Both the position numbers and the translations under genes were made by a program. Below, piece by piece: positions 1-8,474 of a DNA stretch of 39,630 nucleotides. The DNA is taken from NCBI GenBank assembly GCA_012271135.1, contig JAAXGZ010000067.1:1-39630 (forward strand), read 5' to 3'. The DNA comes from Caldilineales bacterium (GTDB lineage: Bacteria > Chloroflexota > Anaerolineae > Caldilineales > Caldilineaceae). Each line of letters begins with the position of its first letter. Within the stretch, counting starts at the first letter, position 1. The notes under the pieces are model-generated. The model saw only the letters and a program-made list of their open reading frames with translations. It was not told the DNA's origin and made no database searches.

Positions 1-708
1 TCAACGAAAGTGAAACAGTGCCGCCGCGGCTGGCACTGTTTACGTGTTATCAGTTGTGGTCCGACCCGGAAAGGACAGAAAACCCTCCATGCCTGGTGTT
101 GCTTCACCAACGCCAAAAGGTTCTGTCAGCGTAACCCTTATTCCGGATCCTGCCCTCGCTACCTGATCCTGGGCGGCATCCGGAGCCCGTGTTGGCAGCC
201 CAAGGTCCGCAGCCACATCGCTGCGCGGTCGCCGTACGGCATCGGAGTGACCGACAATGGCAGTGCCTACCGGCCTGGCAAAGACAAACGAGTCGGCTCC
301 GATTCCGGTGGTCGGGAGCACCTCATCTGTGGTATCCAGATGGACAACACCGTCCCTGGGGTGAAAACAAGGACGGCAAGGCAACCCCACCGCATGTTTA
401 GGGTGCGTCCACATCGTCGGGCGAAGAGCTCACGTCGCTGGTTTACCGCAGCGCGGATCCGGATGCCGTGAACAGGAAACAGAATCACAGCCGTGCAGCG
501 CCTGCGATGCCCAATCCATCATGGAGTATCCATACGTCCACCGGACTGAGACCAAAATCAACGAAACCGAATACAGTACCCTGCGACACCGGCCGGACCG
601 GCTGCGCACCAACATTAGTTGCAACTGCCGCCGGACACGAGACGCGGCGGCTGGGAGGAGAATCAGCCGGCGCGGCATGTCGCACCAGACCGCACCCGGT
701 CGCCGACC
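1..708. other. Gene-poor left edge
   Basis: No intact gene is supported here. Open frames exist on both strands, but they have the Arg/Pro/Cys-rich composition of random high-GC frames and no recognisable domain over most of their length. The only protein-like signal is a short DDE-integrase motif near 247-273, listed separately. The region lies downstream of the minus-strand glycosyltransferase that ends at 709. I saw no obvious U-tract terminator for that gene. Confidence 0.5.
229..396 (+). pseudogene. Possible IS481-like transposase relic
   Basis: The plus frame at 247-273 reads V-T-D-N-G-S-A-Y-R. This is the typical context of the second catalytic aspartate in IS481-type integrase-fold transposases, where T-D-N-G-S-A-Y-R is a hallmark. 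After a frame change, a stretch near 350-375 gives a weak match to the R-P-x-x-P-x-x-N-G-K-A block that normally follows about 25 residues later. No intact flanking frame, start codon or terminal repeat is visible. If real, it is a heavily decayed fragment. The motif is short, so chance is not excluded. Confidence 0.3.
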
Positions 709-1863
709 TTACAGCAGGGTCTCGTAGAGTTCCCACAGCAGGGAACCAACGCGCCGAGGACCATATTCCGCGGCGCGCACCCGGCCGGCTGCCCCCAGTT
801 CCGCTCCCCAGTCCGGATCCCGGTCCAACTGTGTTAGGCACCGGTGCAGGTCATCGAAATCATCCACGGAGAACCAGGCAGCATGATCATCCCCGGCCAG
901 TTCTCGTAGACTGGGGATATCATGGCACAGCACGGGAACCCCGTAGGCCATCGCATCCAGGAGGGGAATACCAAAACCCTCAAGCAGGGAGGGCAGGACC
1001 ACGGCGCGAGCACAGCCATAAAGGTCGCGCATGCGGGCCTGCGAGACCCAACCTGGAAACCACACTCTCTCCGTCAAGCCCAGCCTGCGCACTGCGGCCA
1101 CCAACCGCTCCGGCTCACCGCCCCAACCCGGAGCCCCCGCCAGCACCAGGTGCCAGTCCGCACCAGTGCGTTCCAACCAAGCCGCGAACCCCTCAATCAA
1201 CCACCCCAGATTCTTGCGCGGTTCCAGCGTGCCTAGATGAAGCAGGTAATTGTCCGGCAGAGACCATGCATCGTCCGACGCGCCTGCGGTATCCGTGTAC
1301 GCTTCAACCTGCGGCTGCACCGGAACCGGCACCACCTCGATCCTGTTCGACGGCACCTCGAAGTAGCAGCGCACATCGTTGGCGGTGGCATGGCTGATGG
1401 CCAAGATCTTGGCTGCCTTGCGCACGCTGTGGCCACACAGAACCTGAAGATAACGCCGACGCGGGCCGGGAACCGCGGCCCGCATGCGCAGGAAGGAGAG
1501 ATCCATCACAGTCACCAGGGACGGCACGGGACACAGGACCGGCAGTACATTCACCATGCCGTGAAACAGGTCGGGTCTGTGTACACGCAGGGCCCTTGGC
1601 AACGCGGTCTGCTCCCACAGAATACGCGGAAGAGGACGACCCACAGGCCAATGTGTTCTGCGCTGCGGCAAGGACAAGCCGGTTTGTTCCGACTGGTTGA
1701 GCCAAACCCGAACCTGCCAGTCAAGGGTCCGGTCCGCTTGGGTCGCCGCGAGAGCGTGCAAGGTTCGCGCCAGGTAGGTGCTAATGCCGGCGCCCGAGGC
1801 ATCAGGCCGGCTACTCAGCAGGCTGGCGTTGAGTTCCAGCCGCGGGTGGTCAGACCTTGGCAT
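709..1863 (-). CDS. GT4-family glycosyltransferase
   Basis: This 384-aa protein is a likely retaining GT-B glycosyltransferase of family GT4, transferring a sugar from a nucleotide donor to a glycan or lipid acceptor in the cytoplasm. The N-terminal domain carries the acceptor-side G-A-G-I-S-T-Y glycine-rich loop (about residues 24-30). The C-terminal donor domain starts near L-H-L-G-T-L-E-P-R-K-N-L, a classic GT4 strand and loop with the R/K pair. The usual E-x7-E nucleotide-sugar motif appears as E295-G-F-G-I-P-L-L-D303, so the second acidic residue is Asp instead of Glu. The length is normal for GT4. It overlaps the upstream glycosyltransferase gene by 14 bp, which supports translational coupling in one minus-strand unit. 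The closest functional style is mannosyltransferase-like enzymes of polysaccharide clusters, but donor and acceptor cannot be read from the sequence. Confidence 0.88.
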   Translation of the reverse strand: MPRSDHPRLELNASLLSSRPDASGAGISTYLARTLHALAATQADRTLDWQVRVWLNQSEQTGLSLPQRRTHWPVGRPLPRILWEQTALPRALRVHRPDLFHGMVNVLPVLCPVPSLVTVMDLSFLRMRAAVPGPRRRYLQVLCGHSVRKAAKILAISHATANDVRCYFEVPSNRIEVVPVPVQPQVEAYTDTAGASDDAWSLPDNYLLHLGTLEPRKNLGWLIEGFAAWLERTGADWHLVLAGAPGWGGEPERLVAAVRRLGLTERVWFPGWVSQARMRDLYGCARAVVLPSLLEGFGIPLLDAMAYGVPVLCHDIPSLRELAGDDHAAWFSVDDFDDLHRCLTQLDRDPDWGAELGAAGRVRAAEYGPRRVGSLLWELYETLL

Positions 1864-2962
1864 CCGCGAGGCTCTGCTGCCAGGTTTCGACCAGGCCCTG
1901 CGCCACTCGTTCCATACTGAACTGTTCCTTCACGCGCTGGCGACCCAACCTGCCCAGACAGAGGCACATTTCCGGATCCCCCTGCAACGCGGCCAGGTGC
2001 GACCTGAGGGCGTCGGCATCCCGTTCCGGATAGACAAGTCCCGCTTCTCCAGCCGTGCACCGGCTCTCGCCGCTGTCGCTGACCACCACCGGGACTTCAC
2101 AGGCCATGGCCTCCGTCAACACGCGACCGAATTGTTCCTGCCAACCGGTGGTTGACAAACTCGGCAGAACCAGAACACTCAGGGAGCGGTAGAACTCCGG
2201 CATGTCCCTGCTGGCCAAGCGTCCGCGGAATTCCACCCGGTCGAGGATACTCAATGCCTGGGCCTGCATCTGCAGCCGGGATTCGGACTCTCCGGAACCG
2301 GCCAGGGAGAGGGTCCAGTTGCCTTCAAGACCAGCACAGGCATCCAACAGGACATCAAGGCCCTTCTCCGGCAGCAGGCCGCCGGCGTAACCCACGGTGA
2401 ACCCCTGTCCAGGTGCGGCTGCCTCCGGCGGACTGAACAATGTCGTGTCCGTGCCCATCTGCGGCACGACCTTCAACCGCTCGCTCGGGTACCCCTTGCG
2501 GAGCAGCACCTCGCTTACCACAGCGGTTCCGGCCAGTGCCCAAGTGCAGTAGGCAAAGCACCTGCGCTCAAACCAGCCGAAGGGAGGCGGATAGCGCTTG
2601 TACAGGTTTTGGCAACTGATAAAGACCGCCGGAACGCGGTGGCGGGAAGCCCACCGCACACCTTGGTAAGCCGCCAGGTTGTAGGCTTCCTCGTCCAGGT
2701 GCAGGATGTCCGGCTGCAATGCATCAAGGCGACTCGCCAAACCAGCGAAGTGGTAAAGGTGATAGTGCCCGTTCAAGCGGATGGGCACCACCATCTGGCG
2801 ATAGCAACCCGAATCGTTGACTTCCAACATCTGTTCGCCGCGGGAGTCGCGCCAGGAGGGCGGTGACACCACCGTCAAGTCCACTCCCAGGCGCCCAATT
2901 TCCTCCGGCAGCCGCTGGTAACTGCCGGTTACCAGGGCCTTTGAAATCATCACCGCCCTCAT
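1850..2962 (-). CDS. GT4-family glycosyltransferase
   Basis: A 370-aa GT-B fold glycosyltransferase of the GT4 type. The N-terminal half has the Rossmann-like start and a D-I-L-H-L-D-E-E segment, which is the loop entering the active cleft. The C-terminal domain begins around G-Y-A-G-G-L-L-P-E-K-G-L-D-V-L, the canonical GT4 motif. The E-x7-E donor-binding motif is intact as E276-Q-F-G-R-V-L-T-E284, followed by A-M-A-C-E-V-P-V-V. The start at 2962 gives a compact protein beginning directly with the first beta strand. It sits 41 bp downstream of the aldo/keto reductase gene and overlaps the next glycosyltransferase by 14 bp, so the three are probably one transcript making a surface glycan or glycolipid. 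Substrates are unknown. Confidence 0.9.
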   Translation of the reverse strand: MRAVMISKALVTGSYQRLPEEIGRLGVDLTVVSPPSWRDSRGEQMLEVNDSGCYRQMVVPIRLNGHYHLYHFAGLASRLDALQPDILHLDEEAYNLAAYQGVRWASRHRVPAVFISCQNLYKRYPPPFGWFERRCFAYCTWALAGTAVVSEVLLRKGYPSERLKVVPQMGTDTTLFSPPEAAAPGQGFTVGYAGGLLPEKGLDVLLDACAGLEGNWTLSLAGSGESESRLQMQAQALSILDRVEFRGRLASRDMPEFYRSLSVLVLPSLSTTGWQEQFGRVLTEAMACEVPVVVSDSGESRCTAGEAGLVYPERDADALRSHLAALQGDPEMCLCLGRLGRQRVKEQFSMERVAQGLVETWQQSLADAKV

Positions 2963-3003
2963 GGTGGGGAGTATCTGGCGTCGTCACCGAACACCGGCAT
3001 CGC

Positions 3004-3951
3004 CTAAATCGGGAACTGGACCGGGACATCCCGGTCCAGTAGGTCTCGCTCCTTGAGGGCCTGCCAGAATTCACCGGGAATATCGGCGGCCAAGCTTGCG
3101 ATGTTCCGTTCCGTCTGCTCGATGCGCTCGGCCCCAACAACCGCCGTGGACACCCCGGGATGCGACAGCGCGAATTGCAGAGCCGCAGCCTGCAGGGACA
3201 CGGCATGTTCCTTGCAGACAGTTTCGATGAGCCGAACCCGTGCAAGCACGTCCGCAGGGGCGTTGCGGTAGTAGTACTGCGCATCCTCCCGCGCCCCCGT
3301 CGCCAATACCCCCGAGTTGTACACCCCGGCCAGAATGACGCCCACACCTTCGCGGCGGCACCGCTCAATGAAGCCGAACGCATCCTGATGCAGGAGCGTG
3401 TAGCGCCCGGCGAGGAGGAAGCAGTCGAACCGTCCGTGTGCCATCAGTTGTTCCGCCAACTGCCAAGAATTGAGGCCGGCACCAACACCAACCCCCTTGA
3501 TGATTCCGTCCCTTCGAAGACCGTCCAGGGTGCCATACGCCTCCGTGGAGGCAATGTCCACGTGGTTGTTCGGGTCGTGAATGTGGAGCAGGTCGACGCT
3601 GTCCAACTGCAGGCGCGACAGGCTCTCCTCGACGCTTTGCATGACCCCTTGATGGGTAAAGTCGAACCGGACATCCACGCCGTAACGGTTGACTAGGCGG
3701 CCAACCTTGGTCGCGATCAGGAATTCCGACCTCGGGCGCCCGGCCAACACCCGGCCAATGTGGACCTCGGACCGGCCGGCACCGTACAGCGGGGCCGTGT
3801 CCAGGAATCGAATGCCATTGTCAAGGGCGTGTTCCACGACAGCCGCGGCCTCGTTGGCATCGGTCAAGCGACCTACGGGAGCCCCACCGAAGCCAAGCCG
3901 CGGTACGTGCAGATCAAGCGAACCCAAACGGGCGGAGGGGATGGCGACCAT
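3004..3951 (-). CDS. Aldo/keto reductase
   Basis: A 315-aa NAD(P)-dependent oxidoreductase with the aldo/keto reductase (beta/alpha)8 fold. The catalytic tetrad is visible: Asp51 and Tyr56 in F-L-D-T-A-P-L-Y-G, Lys82 in A-T-K-V-G, and His125 in L-L-H-I-H-D-P. The H-I-H-D-P signature and overall layout resemble the subgroup that oxidises free aldoses such as L-fucose or D-threo-aldoses to lactones; that assignment is by eye. The C-terminal S-T-A-V-V-G-A block is the cofactor-binding loop. It is the first gene of the minus-strand unit with the two glycosyltransferases and is divergent from the hydroxyacid dehydrogenase at 4127. A sugar-oxidising role fits the uronate and sugar-acid genes elsewhere in the window, but the substrate is inferred only. 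Confidence 0.9.
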   Translation of the reverse strand: MVAIPSARLGSLDLHVPRLGFGGAPVGRLTDANEAAAVVEHALDNGIRFLDTAPLYGAGRSEVHIGRVLAGRPRSEFLIATKVGRLVNRYGVDVRFDFTHQGVMQSVEESLSRLQLDSVDLLHIHDPNNHVDIASTEAYGTLDGLRRDGIIKGVGVGAGLNSWQLAEQLMAHGRFDCFLLAGRYTLLHQDAFGFIERCRREGVGVILAGVYNSGVLATGAREDAQYYYRNAPADVLARVRLIETVCKEHAVSLQAAALQFALSHPGVSTAVVGAERIEQTERNIASLAADIPGEFWQALKERDLLDRDVPVQFPI

Positions 3952-4062
3952 GGCCTAACTGCTCAAGTCGATGGGGATGCAGGTACACGGGCATGCAATG
4001 AGCCATTGTAGGGGACTGCCGCCCGCAAGGATGGCAACCCGAACCGACCCGACGATCCCTGT

Positions 4063-4091
4063 TTGTCAGGAAAAGAAGCCAAGCATAGGAT
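4063..4091 (+). promoter_or_regulatory. Sigma-70-type promoter for the hydroxyacid dehydrogenase
   Basis: A TTGTCA -35 hexamer (5 of 6 to consensus, 4063-4068) is followed after exactly 17 bp by a TAGGAT -10 hexamer (4 of 6, 4086-4091). A start site near 4098 would give a leader of about 30 nt. An AAGGAA ribosome-binding site at 4113-4118 lies 8 nt before the ATG at 4127. The promoter is in the 175-bp divergent spacer shared with the aldo/keto reductase. Confidence 0.6.
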
Positions 4092-4126
4092 TCAAGCCGC
4101 GCCAACCCGCCCAAGGAAAAACTCAC

Positions 4127-5095
4127 ATGAGCGTCGTACTGTTGCACCAGAACATTCAGCACATGGATGAGGATCTGATCGCCAGACTTAAGACCGCGGG
4201 CCAACCACGGGAACTGATCGTCTCCACGGATCCCACCGAGTACATGGATCGGATCGAGGACGTGGAAATCATTGCCGGCCACCCGTCCGCCGAAGTTCTG
4301 TTTGCCGCCGAGAATTGCCGCTGGGTGCAGATCTTCTCGGCCGGGGCCGATGCCCTGCTGATGAAACACCCCGAAGCGAGGGACATGGACTTTCAGTTGA
4401 CCAACGTGTCCGGCATCCATGCCATTTCCATCACCGAGCACATTTTCTCCCTGCTGCTCACGCTGGCGCGCAGCATTCATGTGTCCATCCGCGCCCAAGC
4501 GGACAAGGATTGGGTCAAGCATGAACATGCCGACGTGCAGGAGGTGGCCGGGACCACCATGTGCCTAATCGGGGTCGGCAGCATCGGCAGCCGCGTGGCC
4601 CGCACGGCCCATGCCATGGGCATGACCGTCCTGGGGGTGCGCCGTCACAAGGGCCTGGACCTCCCCCAGGGCATTGCGGAGGTGTTTGGTCCGGATCAAC
4701 TGGGGGAGGCGATGGGACGGGCCGACTGGGTGGTGTGCTGTGCACCGCACACGCCGGGAACACATGAGCTCGTCCAGGAGGAGCATTTCCGCGCGATGCA
4801 GCCGCACGCCCACTTCATCAACATCGGCCGGGGCAAGGTGGTGGTCGAACCGGCCCTGGTCCGGGCCCTGCAGGAGGGCTGGATCAAGGGCGCGGGCCTG
4901 GACGTCACCTACGAAGAGCCACTGCCGGCGGATTCACCGCTGTGGGACATGGGAAACGTGATTGTCACGAGCCACTACTCGGGCCAGTCCGAGTCCTACG
5001 GTGAACGGGCGACCGAGGTGTTGCTGGACAATCTGGTTAGGTTCAACGAGGGGCGGCCCCTGAACAACCTGGTGGACAAGAAACTGGGCTATTGA
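4127..5095 (+). CDS. D-2-hydroxyacid dehydrogenase
   Basis: A 322-aa NAD(P)-dependent D-isomer-specific 2-hydroxyacid dehydrogenase that would interconvert a 2-keto acid and a D-2-hydroxy acid, as glyoxylate/hydroxypyruvate reductases do. The Rossmann motif G149-V-G-S-I-G154 binds the cofactor. The catalytic triad is intact: Arg235 (N-I-G-R-G-K), Glu264 (T-Y-E-E-P) and His283 (T-S-H-Y-S-G). The ATG at 4127 is chosen because it has an AAGGAA ribosome-binding site 8 nt upstream and a good promoter. The frame stays open 52 codons further upstream, but that stretch lacks family similarity. It stands alone between the divergent aldo/keto reductase and the transporter operon. The family often accompanies sugar-acid catabolism; the exact substrate is not readable. 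Confidence 0.92.
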   Translation: MSVVLLHQNIQHMDEDLIARLKTAGQPRELIVSTDPTEYMDRIEDVEIIAGHPSAEVLFAAENCRWVQIFSAGADALLMKHPEARDMDFQLTNVSGIHAISITEHIFSLLLTLARSIHVSIRAQADKDWVKHEHADVQEVAGTTMCLIGVGSIGSRVARTAHAMGMTVLGVRRHKGLDLPQGIAEVFGPDQLGEAMGRADWVVCCAPHTPGTHELVQEEHFRAMQPHAHFINIGRGKVVVEPALVRALQEGWIKGAGLDVTYEEPLPADSPLWDMGNVIVTSHYSGQSESYGERATEVLLDNLVRFNEGRPLNNLVDKKLGY

Positions 5096-5220
5096 CCGAA
5101 TCGAGCCCCGCTTCAAACCACGGTCGCGGGAAGCCGACGGTCCGGCACCGACCGAACCCTGCGTGCCCGGCCTTCCCGTACGAAGACACGGGCACGCTCC
5201 CGAAGCTGCTGCGGCTGGAC

Positions 5221-5271
5221 GTTGGGTGATCCCCAACACAGTGATACACTCCGCCTGGCTGCCCGGCAGCC
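5221..5271 (+). promoter_or_regulatory. Paired inverted repeats upstream of the binding protein
   Basis: Two perfect inverted repeats lie in the 206-bp leader of the transporter operon. GTTGGG/CCCAAC arms occur within 5221-5237, around a short GATC-containing centre. GGCTGC/GCAGCC arms are at 5257-5262 and 5266-5271 with a 3-nt loop. A weak TTGGGT...TACACT promoter-like pair overlaps the first repeat. The repeats could be a repressor operator, an RNA hairpin in the 5' leader, or both. An AAGGAG ribosome-binding site follows near 5290, before the ATG at 5302. Confidence 0.35.
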
Positions 5272-5301
5272 ATCCCAAACCAATAAAATAAGGAGTGCTC
5301 T

Positions 5302-7314
5302 ATGGCCTTCCGGCGCGCAAGGGGCCTGACCCCTTTCATTGTGATGCTGTTGACTGCCCTGGCCTTGGCGGGTTGCGGGGGTGGTGCCCCCGCGGAGGAA
5401 GCGGAAGCACCGGAGCCGGCACCCATGGAAGACGCGATGCCGGATTCCCGTTACAACCAGTCCCCCATGCTGAACCAGCGGGTCATGGACGGGACGCTGC
5501 CTCCGGTGGACGAGCGACTGCCGCTCAACCCTGTGGTAATCACACCGCGGGCCGACTTGGGCGAATCCGTCGGGAAGTACGGTGGGACACTGGCGGTCAT
5601 GGCGATCGACCCCAACTATGACGCCTTCGGTGCGGAATGGGGCGACGGCGGCGGCTACGTCAACGAGTCGCTGGCGACGTTTGATCTGGCGGACCGCGTC
5701 TTCACCGAGAACATCGCCGAATCCTGGTCGGTCAACGACGATCTGACCGAACTCACCGTCAACCTCAGGGAAGGGGTCCGCTGGTCGGACGGCAACGCGC
5801 TGACCACGGACGATATCGCCTTCTGGTGGAACGACATCATGCTGAACGAGACCCTGACCCCCTCCATCCCGGCCTACTTCAAGTCGGCGGACGGGGAGCC
5901 GATGGTCCTCAACGTAATTGACGACTATACGTTCAGTCTGCAGTACAGCAGCCGCTACGCCGCCATCGCGGACCGTCTGTCCAGCCTGCAGCCGTGGGCG
6001 CCCAAGGCCTACCTGACCACCTGGCACCCGGATTACAGCGACAACGCCGCGGCGGTCGCCACGGAGGAAGGCTTCGCCGAGTGGTACGAGGCGTTCCTGG
6101 CCCACTACGCCGGGCGCGCCTTCATCATCTACGGCCCGGACCGCCCGATTCTGGGCCCGTACATCGTCGGCCCCCTGGACTCGGTGGGCACCCGCCTTTC
6201 CGAGCGCAACCCTTTCTACTGGAAGGTGGACTCGGACGGCAATCAGCTGCCCTACATCGACTACTACGAACGCGTTCTGGTCGGCAGCCGGGAAATCCTG
6301 GAGGCCAAGGCCATTACCGGCGACTACAACTTCGGTGGTGCCTGGGCGGATTTGGCGAACTATCCCCTGCTCCAGGAAAACGCCGAGGCGGCCGGGTACA
6401 CGGTCCGCCTCTACCCCGGACAGAACTGGGGCGGCAGCGTGAGCTGGGCCTGGAACTACACCAGCAAGGACCCGTTCCTGAAGGAGCTGTTCAACGACCT
6501 GCGCTGGCGCCGCGCCATGTCGCTGGCGCTCGACCGGGAGGCCTACAACCAGGTGTTCAACCTGGGCCTGACCGAACCCCGGCAGGCAGTGCCGCCGCCC
6601 GACTGGTCCTTCCGCGAGGAAACGATGGGCTATACGGATGTCGAGTACGACCCGGATACGGCCAACGCGCTCCTGGACGAACTGGGCTTGGCCTGGGACG
6701 CCAACGAGGAATGGCGGACGCGTCCGGACACCGGTGAACAGTTGATCCTGTTCACGGAGATCGGCAGCGAAGGCCACCGGGCCGGGGAATGGGACTTTAT
6801 CACCAGCCAATGGCGCGACGTTGGCATCGAAGTCAAGTACAAGCAGGTGGACCACGCCCTGTACGCCCAGCACCTGCTGGCCAACGACCTGGACATCGGA
6901 ACCTGGGGCGCCGGCGGCCCGTCCGAGGCGGTCAGCCACGCGGTCTTCCCCATTCGGCTGGTACCGCCCTGGCACTGGCGCACCTGCTGCGCGCTGGCCG
7001 GGATCGCCTGGTACGACTGGTGGGAGTCCGGCGGCGAAGCCGGCGAGGAACCACCGGAGGTAATTCAGGAGCTGTACGGCCTGCTCGACGAGTGGCAGGA
7101 CGAACCCATTGGCACTGCACGGTACAAGGAACTGGGCCAGGCGATGGTGGCGCTCAACGAGGAGAACCACTGGTGGAACGTCATGACCAGTCCTTCGCCC
7201 GGCATCAGCCATGCCATCGCGGCCTCCGCGGTCGACAACAGTGTCAAGAACCTGCGCCTGCCCGAAAAGGACGGCGGCTGGTGGCTGATTGAACTGCTCT
7301 ATATCGACGAATAG
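5302..7314 (+). CDS. ABC transporter substrate-binding lipoprotein (SBP family 5)
   Basis: A 670-aa extracytoplasmic solute-binding protein of the peptide/nickel family (SBP_bac_5). The N-terminus is a lipoprotein signal peptide with lipobox L-A-L-A-G-C, acylated at about Cys25, followed by an acidic Pro/Ala linker. The mature domain contains the family hallmarks V-N-L-R-E-G-V-R-W-S-D-G, then T-T-D-D-I-A-F, and later F-N-D-L-R-W-R-R-A-M-S-L-A-L-D-R. At 670 aa it is longer than typical DppA (about 535 aa), as in long SBPs of this family from environmental Chloroflexota-like genomes. A strong AAGGAG ribosome-binding site supports the start. It heads the operon with ATPases, permeases and a sugar kinase, and a strong hairpin follows the stop. 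Members bind oligosaccharides as well as peptides; the kinase downstream favours a carbohydrate ligand (inference). Confidence 0.93.
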   Translation: MAFRRARGLTPFIVMLLTALALAGCGGGAPAEEAEAPEPAPMEDAMPDSRYNQSPMLNQRVMDGTLPPVDERLPLNPVVITPRADLGESVGKYGGTLAVMAIDPNYDAFGAEWGDGGGYVNESLATFDLADRVFTENIAESWSVNDDLTELTVNLREGVRWSDGNALTTDDIAFWWNDIMLNETLTPSIPAYFKSADGEPMVLNVIDDYTFSLQYSSRYAAIADRLSSLQPWAPKAYLTTWHPDYSDNAAAVATEEGFAEWYEAFLAHYAGRAFIIYGPDRPILGPYIVGPLDSVGTRLSERNPFYWKVDSDGNQLPYIDYYERVLVGSREILEAKAITGDYNFGGAWADLANYPLLQENAEAAGYTVRLYPGQNWGGSVSWAWNYTSKDPFLKELFNDLRWRRAMSLALDREAYNQVFNLGLTEPRQAVPPPDWSFREETMGYTDVEYDPDTANALLDELGLAWDANEEWRTRPDTGEQLILFTEIGSEGHRAGEWDFITSQWRDVGIEVKYKQVDHALYAQHLLANDLDIGTWGAGGPSEAVSHAVFPIRLVPPWHWRTCCALAGIAWYDWWESGGEAGEEPPEVIQELYGLLDEWQDEPIGTARYKELGQAMVALNEENHWWNVMTSPSPGISHAIAASAVDNSVKNLRLPEKDGGWWLIELLYIDE

Positions 7315-7333
7315 CCGCTGACTGCTTGACGTT

Positions 7334-7375
7334 CGCGGGTCCCGGTCGCCGACGTTTTGGTGACCGGGACCCGCG
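7334..7375 (+). promoter_or_regulatory. Strong intercistronic hairpin after the binding-protein gene
   Basis: A perfect 14-bp inverted repeat has arms at 7334-7347 and 7362-7375 (left arm CGCGGGTCCCGGTC) and a 14-nt loop. It sits 19 nt after the binding-protein stop and 76 nt before the first ATPase. No U-tract follows the stem, so a simple intrinsic terminator is unlikely. A stem here would fit an mRNA-stabilising or partial-termination element that keeps binding-protein levels above those of the membrane components, as known for other ABC operons. The role is inferred. Confidence 0.7.
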
Positions 7376-7451
7376 CCGTCCACCTGCCGAGCCGGCTTCA
7401 AGGGGGCCGTGCACCCGACACGGGAAACCCACCGGCGCGAGGCGAGTTTGA

Positions 7452-8474
7452 ATGGACGCCGACCAACCCCTGTTGGAAATCCGGGACCTCAAGACCCACT
7501 TCCATATCCGACAGGGCACAGTCCGGGCTGTCGACGGGGTGTCGCTGTCCGTGTTCCCCGGCCAAACCCTGGCCATCGTGGGTGAAAGCGGCTGCGGCAA
7601 GAGCATCACGGCCCAGTCGATACTGCGCATCCTCCCGCGGGCCGGGCGCATCGAGCACGGCCACATCCATCTGCAGTTGTCCGGGGGGGATCCAAGCCGC
7701 GGGGAAATCGTCGATCTGGTCGGCCTCAATCCGAAGGGCGGCGCCATGCGGGAGATCCGCGGCGGCGAAATCGGCATGATCTTCCAGGAACCGATGTCGA
7801 CCTTCAGCCCGGTCTACACCATCGGCCACCAAATTGCGGAGGCGGCCCGCCTTCACCGGACCACAGACGACATCGAGCCCCGAGAGCTCGTACTGGACAT
7901 GCTGGCCCATGTGGGGTTTGCCCATCCGGACCGCACCTGGAGCCAATATCCCCATGAACTCAGCGGGGGCATGCGCCAACGGGCCATGATTGCCATGGCC
8001 CTGATCGGCCGTCCGCGCATTTTGATCGCGGACGAACCCACGACCGCCCTGGACGTAACCACCGAGGCACAAATCCTGCGGCTTATGAAGCGGCTCCAGG
8101 CGGAGTTCGGCATGGCCATCATCTTCATCACCCACGACTTGGGCGTGGTGGCCCGGATGGCCGACCAGGTGGCGGTCATGTACCTGGGCAACATCGTCGA
8201 ACAGGGGGATGTCGACACGGTGTTCCATGCCCCCAGACATCCCTACCTGAAGGCCCTGCTGCGCTCCGTGCCCCGTCTGGATCCGGCCGAAAACATCGGC
8301 CTTGAACCCATCTCCGGCATGGTCCCGGATCCCTTCAGCCGACCCGCGGGCTGCCCCTTCCATCCCCGCTGTCCGGAGTTCATGCCGGACACCTGCGACA
8401 CCGCCGTGCCGCAACTCCTGCCCGCGGTCGCCGAGCCGGGGCGAACCCGGGCCGCCTGCCATCTGTACACATGA
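7452..8474 (+). CDS. Peptide/nickel-type ABC transporter ATP-binding protein (DppD/OppD)
   Basis: A 340-aa ATPase subunit that powers the importer encoded by this operon. Walker A is G44-E-S-G-C-G-K-S51. The Q-loop is I-F-Q-E-P-M-S, the ABC signature is L-S-G-G-M-R-Q-R, and Walker B is I-L-I-A-D-E-P, followed by the D-loop T-A-L-D and the H-loop I-T-H-D. The C-terminal oligopeptide-transporter extension is present, with the conserved C-P-F-H-P-R-C cysteine cluster. It overlaps the next gene by 4 bp (ATGA), indicating translational coupling with its heterodimer partner. Confidence 0.95.
   Translation: MDADQPLLEIRDLKTHFHIRQGTVRAVDGVSLSVFPGQTLAIVGESGCGKSITAQSILRILPRAGRIEHGHIHLQLSGGDPSRGEIVDLVGLNPKGGAMREIRGGEIGMIFQEPMSTFSPVYTIGHQIAEAARLHRTTDDIEPRELVLDMLAHVGFAHPDRTWSQYPHELSGGMRQRAMIAMALIGRPRILIADEPTTALDVTTEAQILRLMKRLQAEFGMAIIFITHDLGVVARMADQVAVMYLGNIVEQGDVDTVFHAPRHPYLKALLRSVPRLDPAENIGLEPISGMVPDPFSRPAGCPFHPRCPEFMPDTCDTAVPQLLPAVAEPGRTRAACHLYT

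Noticed and set aside
5113-7401. 762-codon open frame on the minus strand opposite the first binding-protein gene
   Set aside because: It lies antisense to a gene with a signal peptide, ribosome-binding site and family motifs. Its translation is the Gly/Arg/Val-rich pattern expected of an antisense frame in high-GC DNA.
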